A stretch of 64,000 bases of DNA from Saprospiraceae bacterium. GTDB taxonomy: Bacteria > Bacteroidota > Bacteroidia > Chitinophagales > Saprospiraceae. The notes beneath the pieces are model-generated. The model did not search any database. It had not been told where the DNA came from and was given only the letters and a program-made list of their open reading frames with translations. The stretch is taken from NCBI GenBank assembly GCA_020631355.1, contig JAHDHL010000022.1:28705-92704 (forward strand), given 5' to 3'. A program made the position numbers and the translations under genes. Each line of letters starts with the position of its first letter. The stretch's first letter is position 1. Shown piece after piece: positions 60,557 through 64,000 of the stretch.

Positions 60557-62494
60557 TTAATCTTCGAATTCGTCTAGGAGTTCCTGAGCTTTTTCCCATT
60601 TCTCCATGAACATATCCAGGTCTGATTTCAGTTTATTGTACTTATCCAAAGTGGCTTGTGAGTCCGGTGCTGTAAAGAAGTCCTCTCCTGCCATTTTTTG
60701 TTCAATGGCTTCGATTTCAGTTTCGGTACGAGAAATTTTCTTTTCTACATTCTGGACATCACGCTGGAGTTTCTTACGCTGTTCGTTTCGTCGTTTGCGT
60801 TCCTCCGGGGAGAGTTCGCTCTTACTATCTTTCTGCTGGGACACTTTCTTTTCTACCGTTCTCTTTTCTGCTTCCCGCATATCCTCCAATTTCCTTTTTC
60901 CAAGGAAATAATCCACATCGCCCAAATATTCGAACAATTGCTTGTCCCTGAATTCTATGGTCTTGGAAGTCATTCCCCTAAGGAAATCCCTATCGTGGGA
61001 TACGACAATCAATGTCCCATCGTACTTGGCCAAGGCATTCTTCAGCACTTCCTTTGAAAGCATATCCAGGTGATTCGTCGGCTCATCGAGTACCAGCAGA
61101 TTGAATGGTTCCATAAGCATGCAAGCCAGCGCCAATCGGGCTCTTTCCCCTCCCGAAAGTACCTTGACTTTCTTTTCTGCATCCTCACCACTGAACATGA
61201 ACGCACCGAGGATACCCCTGACCTTGGTACGCATGTGTTCGGGCGCCTTGCGCTCCATGGTCTGAATCAATGTCAAATCAGGATGCAGGGCTTCCGCCTG
61301 ATTCTGGGCATAATATCCAATTTGGGCATTATGTCCTAGATTGACATCACCTCCGGTAGAGGGTTCAACACCGATTAGAATCTTGGAAAGGGTAGTCTTA
61401 CCCTGACCATTCTGTCCTACGAACGCAACCCTATCCCCTCGTTCCAATGTAATATCCACTCCACTCAAAACATGGAGGTCACCATATTGCTTCTTGATTT
61501 CCTTGGCTTCAATCACTACCCTACCCGATCTGGGAGCAGGTGGAAATTGGATATTCATGACGGCCGTATCTTCCTGAACGATTTCGATGCGTTCCATCTT
61601 ATCCAGCTGCTTCTTCATACTCTGGGCCATCTTGGTCTTATTGGCCTTGGCCATAAAGCGATTGATGACCTTTTCCTTTTGGGCTATCACCCTTTGTTGG
61701 TTCTTGAATGCGGCCTCCGTCTTGAGTTTCCTTTCTTCTCTCAAGGCAATGTATTTACTGTAAGCCGCCTTGTAATCATACAGATTCCCCAATTCCACTT
61801 CTACCGTACGGTTGGTGACGTGGTCCAAGAACATCTTATCGTGAGAAATCACAATGATAACCCCCTCATAATTCTTCAGGAATCCCTCCAGCCATATGAT
61901 GGATTCGATATCCAAGTGGTTCGTAGGCTCATCCAGTAGTAGGTAATCCGGTCTTTGCAATAGCATCTTGGCCAACTCAATCCTCATTTGCCAGCCACCT
62001 GAGAACTCGTCAGTCAGTCGGTCCATGTCCTTGGGCTTAAAACCCAAACCAGCTAGAATTCGTTCTGCATCTGCTTGCATCGTATGGCCTCCCAATAAGG
62101 TGAATCGGTCATTCGCATCTGAAAATTCCTGAATCAAATCCAAGTAGGCCTGGCTTTCGTAATCCGTTCGGGTTGCTATTTCCTCATTGATTTCGGCTAT
62201 TCTTTTTTCCAATTTCTTGACCTCCTCAAAGGCTGTCATCGATTCTTCGATGACAGTTTTGCCTAGGGGGATTTCCAATTCCTGGTGTAGGAAACCAAGA
62301 GAAGAACCATTCGGTCTTACGATACGGCCATCATCCGGAGTGATATCCTGTGCGATAACCTTGAGTAAGGTAGACTTACCCGCACCATTACGGCCTACCA
62401 AACCGATTCGTTCCTTATCCTTGACCGTAAGGGAAACCCTATCCAATAAAACACGATCTCCGTACTTGATGAAAATATCTGTAATTGAAAGCAT
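60557..62494 (-). CDS. ABC-F family ATPase (Uup/YheS-like)
   Basis: The 645-residue protein has two ABC ATPase domains without membrane segments. The first shows GLVGRNGAGKSTLLKVI, FSGGWQMRIELAKMLL and YLLLDEPTNHLDI; the second AFVGQNGQGKTTLSKILIG, LSGGERARLALACMLM and LLVLDEPTNHLDM. Between them is the tRNA-interaction linker (KTKMAQSMKKQLDKMERIE). A C-terminal Uup-like coiled coil ends the protein (RRNEQRKKLQRDVQNVEKKI). ABC-F proteins act at the ribosomal E-site in translation and some give resistance to ribosome-targeting antibiotics. Linker length does not clearly mark this one as a resistance type. It is followed by the Vat-like gene in the same unit. Confidence 0.92.
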   Translation of the reverse strand: MLSITDIFIKYGDRVLLDRVSLTVKDKERIGLVGRNGAGKSTLLKVIAQDITPDDGRIVRPNGSSLGFLHQELEIPLGKTVIEESMTAFEEVKKLEKRIAEINEEIATRTDYESQAYLDLIQEFSDANDRFTLLGGHTMQADAERILAGLGFKPKDMDRLTDEFSGGWQMRIELAKMLLQRPDYLLLDEPTNHLDIESIIWLEGFLKNYEGVIIVISHDKMFLDHVTNRTVEVELGNLYDYKAAYSKYIALREERKLKTEAAFKNQQRVIAQKEKVINRFMAKANKTKMAQSMKKQLDKMERIEIVQEDTAVMNIQFPPAPRSGRVVIEAKEIKKQYGDLHVLSGVDITLERGDRVAFVGQNGQGKTTLSKILIGVEPSTGGDVNLGHNAQIGYYAQNQAEALHPDLTLIQTMERKAPEHMRTKVRGILGAFMFSGEDAEKKVKVLSGGERARLALACMLMEPFNLLVLDEPTNHLDMLSKEVLKNALAKYDGTLIVVSHDRDFLRGMTSKTIEFRDKQLFEYLGDVDYFLGKRKLEDMREAEKRTVEKKVSQQKDSKSELSPEERKRRNEQRKKLQRDVQNVEKKISRTETEIEAIEQKMAGEDFFTAPDSQATLDKYNKLKSDLDMFMEKWEKAQELLDEFED

Positions 62495-62525
62495 GACTTG
62501 TCCGTTAAAGCGATTGAGGTGGGTA

Positions 62526-62533
62526 CAAAGGTA
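62526..62533 (-). promoter_or_regulatory. candidate -7 box of the ABC-F operon
   Basis: On the minus strand TACCTTTG fits TAnnTTTG, 31 bases before the ATG of the ABC-F gene. No -33 TTG at the normal distance was found. Confidence 0.45.
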
Positions 62534-62723
62534 AACTTTGTGTGTGGAATTGGTGAAATATAGTAGAGAAATGCTATATTTAATTCCTATCCAAATGGCA
62601 TTCGACCAACCTTAATATTACGATACAAGTTCGGGTATTTGCTTTGTTACGCACAGTTGTTTACAACACATATACAACAATCTTAATATCAAAGCATTAT
62701 TCTGTGTTTTTATTTGTTAATTC

Positions 62724-62744
62724 ATCTCATAGCGTATATGAGAT
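62724..62744. promoter_or_regulatory. operator-like inverted repeat upstream of the lipoprotein gene
   Basis: ATCTCATA and TATGAGAT are perfect inverted arms separated by GCGTA. They lie 16-36 bases before the -7 box of the downstream gene and so overlap the -33 region, a position suited to a regulator. The wider 305-base gap between the ABC-F gene and the lipoprotein holds no other recognised feature than the promoter boxes listed here. Confidence 0.5.
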
Positions 62745-62759
62745 AGTCGATAAATATTA

Positions 62760-62767
62760 TATTTTTG
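62760..62767 (+). promoter_or_regulatory. -7 box of the Ala/Asp-repeat lipoprotein gene
   Basis: TATTTTTG matches TAnnTTTG and lies 33 bases before the ATG at 62800. Confidence 0.5.
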
Positions 62768-62799
62768 TAACATATTGTCAATATTTAAATCAAAACATT

Positions 62800-63117
62800 A
62801 TGAAGAACGTGAAGTACGTATTATTCGCTCTTTTCTTCGGTATCGCATTAATCGCTTGTAATCCACAGGAAGCTGCTGACGCTGCTGGTGACGCTGTAGA
62901 CTCTGCTGCTGATGCTGCTGCTGACGCTGTAGACTCTGCTGCTGATGCTGCTGCTGACGCTGCTGACGCCGTAGCTGACGGTGTTGATTCCTTGGCTAAC
63001 GATGCTGCTGATGCTGCTGACGCTGTTAAGGAAGGTGCTGCTGATGCAGTTGAAGCTGGTGCTGACGCTGTTAAGGAAGGCGCTGAGGCAGTTAAGGATG
63101 CTGTTGATGGTGAATAA
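62800..63117 (+). CDS. Ala/Asp-rich repeat lipoprotein
   Basis: The 105-residue product has a signal peptide and lipobox (VLFALFFGIALIAC). The mature part is almost wholly low-complexity: repeats of about 11 residues such as DAVDSAADAAA and DAVKEGAADAV that would form an amphipathic helix, as in LEA-like or apolipoprotein-like proteins. Codons are strongly biased (Ala almost always GCT), suggesting high expression. The ATG at 62800 starts the signal peptide; the upstream open frame is not coding. A role in envelope protection is possible but not shown. It ends at a strong terminator. Confidence 0.75.
   Translation: MKNVKYVLFALFFGIALIACNPQEAADAAGDAVDSAADAAADAVDSAADAAADAADAVADGVDSLANDAADAADAVKEGAADAVEAGADAVKEGAEAVKDAVDGE
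62890..62955 (+). repeat. two perfect 33-bp tandem repeats within the lipoprotein gene
   Basis: Bases 62890-62922 and 62923-62955 are identical and encode DAVDSAADAAA twice. This shows recent in-frame expansion by slippage or unequal exchange. Confidence 0.85.
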
Positions 63118-63138
63118 TTGAAACTCATCAAGAAATTC

Positions 63139-63171
63139 AAACGGGTGGCAGTGTACTGTCACCCGTTTTTT
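63139..63171 (+). terminator. Rho-independent terminator
   Basis: AAACGGGTG pairs with CACCCGTTT and an inner CAGT/ACTG arm closes the loop; a T-run follows. Confidence 0.88.
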
Positions 63172-63232
63172 GTTTTTAAATTCGCTTTATATTCAATAAA
63201 ACATATCATCTGATATCAATCCATACCATTCT

Positions 63233-63448
63233 ATGAAAAAGTTTATATTCTACTTCTGTTTCATATCCCTTTCTTTCCTTGTCTTTTCTTGTACCCAATC
63301 TGATGTCGAGCATACCATTGAACAAGAAAAACAAAGGGCCGTCGTCAATATTCCCGTTACCCCGATTGATGAAACGGTTGTTGATAGTATCTCATCTGAG
63401 ATTCAGGATATCGAGGAAGTGATTGATAAGATGATGAATGAATTGTAA
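63233..63448 (+). CDS. small lipoprotein (71 residues)
   Basis: The product has a signal peptide with lipobox (FCFISLSFLVFSC) and a short acidic mature chain with a helical end (SSEIQDIEEVIDKMMNEL). No family is recognised. It lies 32 bases before the next gene on the same strand, so cotranscription is likely. Confidence 0.6.
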   Translation: MKKFIFYFCFISLSFLVFSCTQSDVEHTIEQEKQRAVVNIPVTPIDETVVDSISSEIQDIEEVIDKMMNEL

Positions 63449-63480
63449 TCCTTATTCTACCCAAGATTAAATTGATAATA

Positions 63481-63969
63481 ATGAGAATACGAATTGTAAT
63501 CATTGGACTATTTTGTTTTCTAATTGGAAATGTGATGGTCGCCCAGAATGATAATAATGCACATGGTAAGTTGAGCAGTTTGGAAAATCGTGTGAAAACG
63601 GTTGAGGCTAAGATAGAAAATGCAAAGGCCAAGCTGGCGGAACACAGACTCAAGGGTTCCATGCCCGAAGCTACCATAGCCAAAAAAGAGGCCCAAATCC
63701 TAGAATTGGAAAAACGGTTAATAAAACAAAAAACTGCACTGGCATCCATAGTGGATAAATCGAATCCAGGGAAAAGAAAAGGATTGAAAAAAGGAAAAGG
63801 TAAACCCAACCTGGTAAACAAGCCAGAAAAATCCAAGGGCAAACCCAACCTGAATAGTCAGGGAGGAAATAAGGGGCCCAAAATTCGTCCGAAAGGTAAA
63901 CCTCAGTTGAAAAATAACCCCAAGGGTAAAAAACCTACCCTAAACAAGAAAGAGGGTAATAAGCATTAG
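63481..63969 (+). CDS. small secreted protein: coiled coil plus Lys/Gly/Pro-rich tail
   Basis: From the ATG at 63481 the product is 162 residues with a signal peptide (IVIIGLFCFLIGNVMVAQ). Residues about 25-85 form a coiled coil (LSSLENRVKTVEAKIENAKA, ILELEKRLIKQKTALASI). The rest is a very basic tail of repeats such as KGKPNLVNKPEKSKGKPNLN. The positive tail could bind peptidoglycan, DNA or polysaccharide; this is inference. The frame is also open from a TTG three codons upstream. No family is known to me. Confidence 0.65.
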   Translation: MRIRIVIIGLFCFLIGNVMVAQNDNNAHGKLSSLENRVKTVEAKIENAKAKLAEHRLKGSMPEATIAKKEAQILELEKRLIKQKTALASIVDKSNPGKRKGLKKGKGKPNLVNKPEKSKGKPNLNSQGGNKGPKIRPKGKPQLKNNPKGKKPTLNKKEGNKH

Positions 63970-64000
63970 GTGTATTCGGATTTGGGTTTATTACTATGTT

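Noticed and set aside
62644..62799. N-terminal extension of the Ala/Asp-repeat lipoprotein from 62644
   Set aside because: The extension would precede a clear signal peptide and covers the promoter box and palindrome, so the ATG at 62800 is the start.
62790..63162. Minus-strand open frames of over 100 codons opposite the Ala/Asp-repeat lipoprotein
   Set aside because: They arise from the low-complexity GCT/GAC repeats of the real gene and have no independent features.

Overview
The window reads as chromosomal DNA of a free-living Bacteroidota bacterium, most likely of the Saprospiria/Lewinella-like type. The signs are four large secreted proteins with Por/type IX secretion C-terminal sorting domains (247-1323, 12983-16006, 16931-19579, 52350-56693), promoter boxes of the Bacteroidota TTG-N19-TAnnTTTG kind (best case upstream of tdh at 41481-41510), start sites without clear Shine-Dalgarno sequences, lipoproteins with short lipoboxes, and HYR/SprB-like surface proteins. 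No prophage, complete transposon or CRISPR array is visible; the main mobile-looking item is a small GIY-YIG element in a tRNA gene.

Layout. 1-9850: secreted beta-propeller and beta-helix proteins, a Kbp/YgaU-like BON-LysM protein, tRNA-dihydrouridine synthase, NhaB Na+/H+ antiporter, a small lipoprotein, a DUF1569 protein, then rseP-hscB. 9877-10344: tRNA-Leu(CAA) preceded by a duplicated 5' half of the same tRNA, with a GIY-YIG nuclease gene between the two copies; the nuclease stop codon lies inside the intact tRNA. 10571-19579: an acyl-CoA oxidase-like enzyme and large secreted proteins. 19580-20896: no protein gene, but two diverged copies of a ~515-nt structured element. Both carry terminators on the minus strand, and helix sequences change while pairing is kept. 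I regard this as an undescribed structured RNA family present as a tandem pair. 20897-27934: mostly proteins I cannot assign (a 480-aa protein, two related small cytoplasmic proteins, two related small secreted proteins) around a TPR histidine kinase and a REC-LytTR response regulator.

28293-38670 is a fatty-acid utilisation block: an AraC regulator, fadJ-fadI-fadE-type genes for beta-oxidation, a GNAT enzyme, a secreted unknown, a second acyl-CoA dehydrogenase and a divergent TetR regulator that probably controls the latter. 38749-46151 holds yraN, the threonine-degradation pair kbl and tdh, a three-unit lectin/HYR surface protein and folC. 46266-48320 is an exbB-exbD-tonB operon for energised outer-membrane transport.

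48638-64000: a lipoprotein, a stand-alone SWIM-finger protein, a retropepsin-PDZ protease, a T9SS-exported metzincin protease, a DUF4291 protein, an OmpA/PD40 protein, a two-gene unit of an ABC-F ATPase and a Vat-like acetyltransferase, and three small envelope proteins, one built of 11-residue Ala/Asp repeats. All function calls rest on motif recognition from the sequence alone; no searches or folding programs were run.
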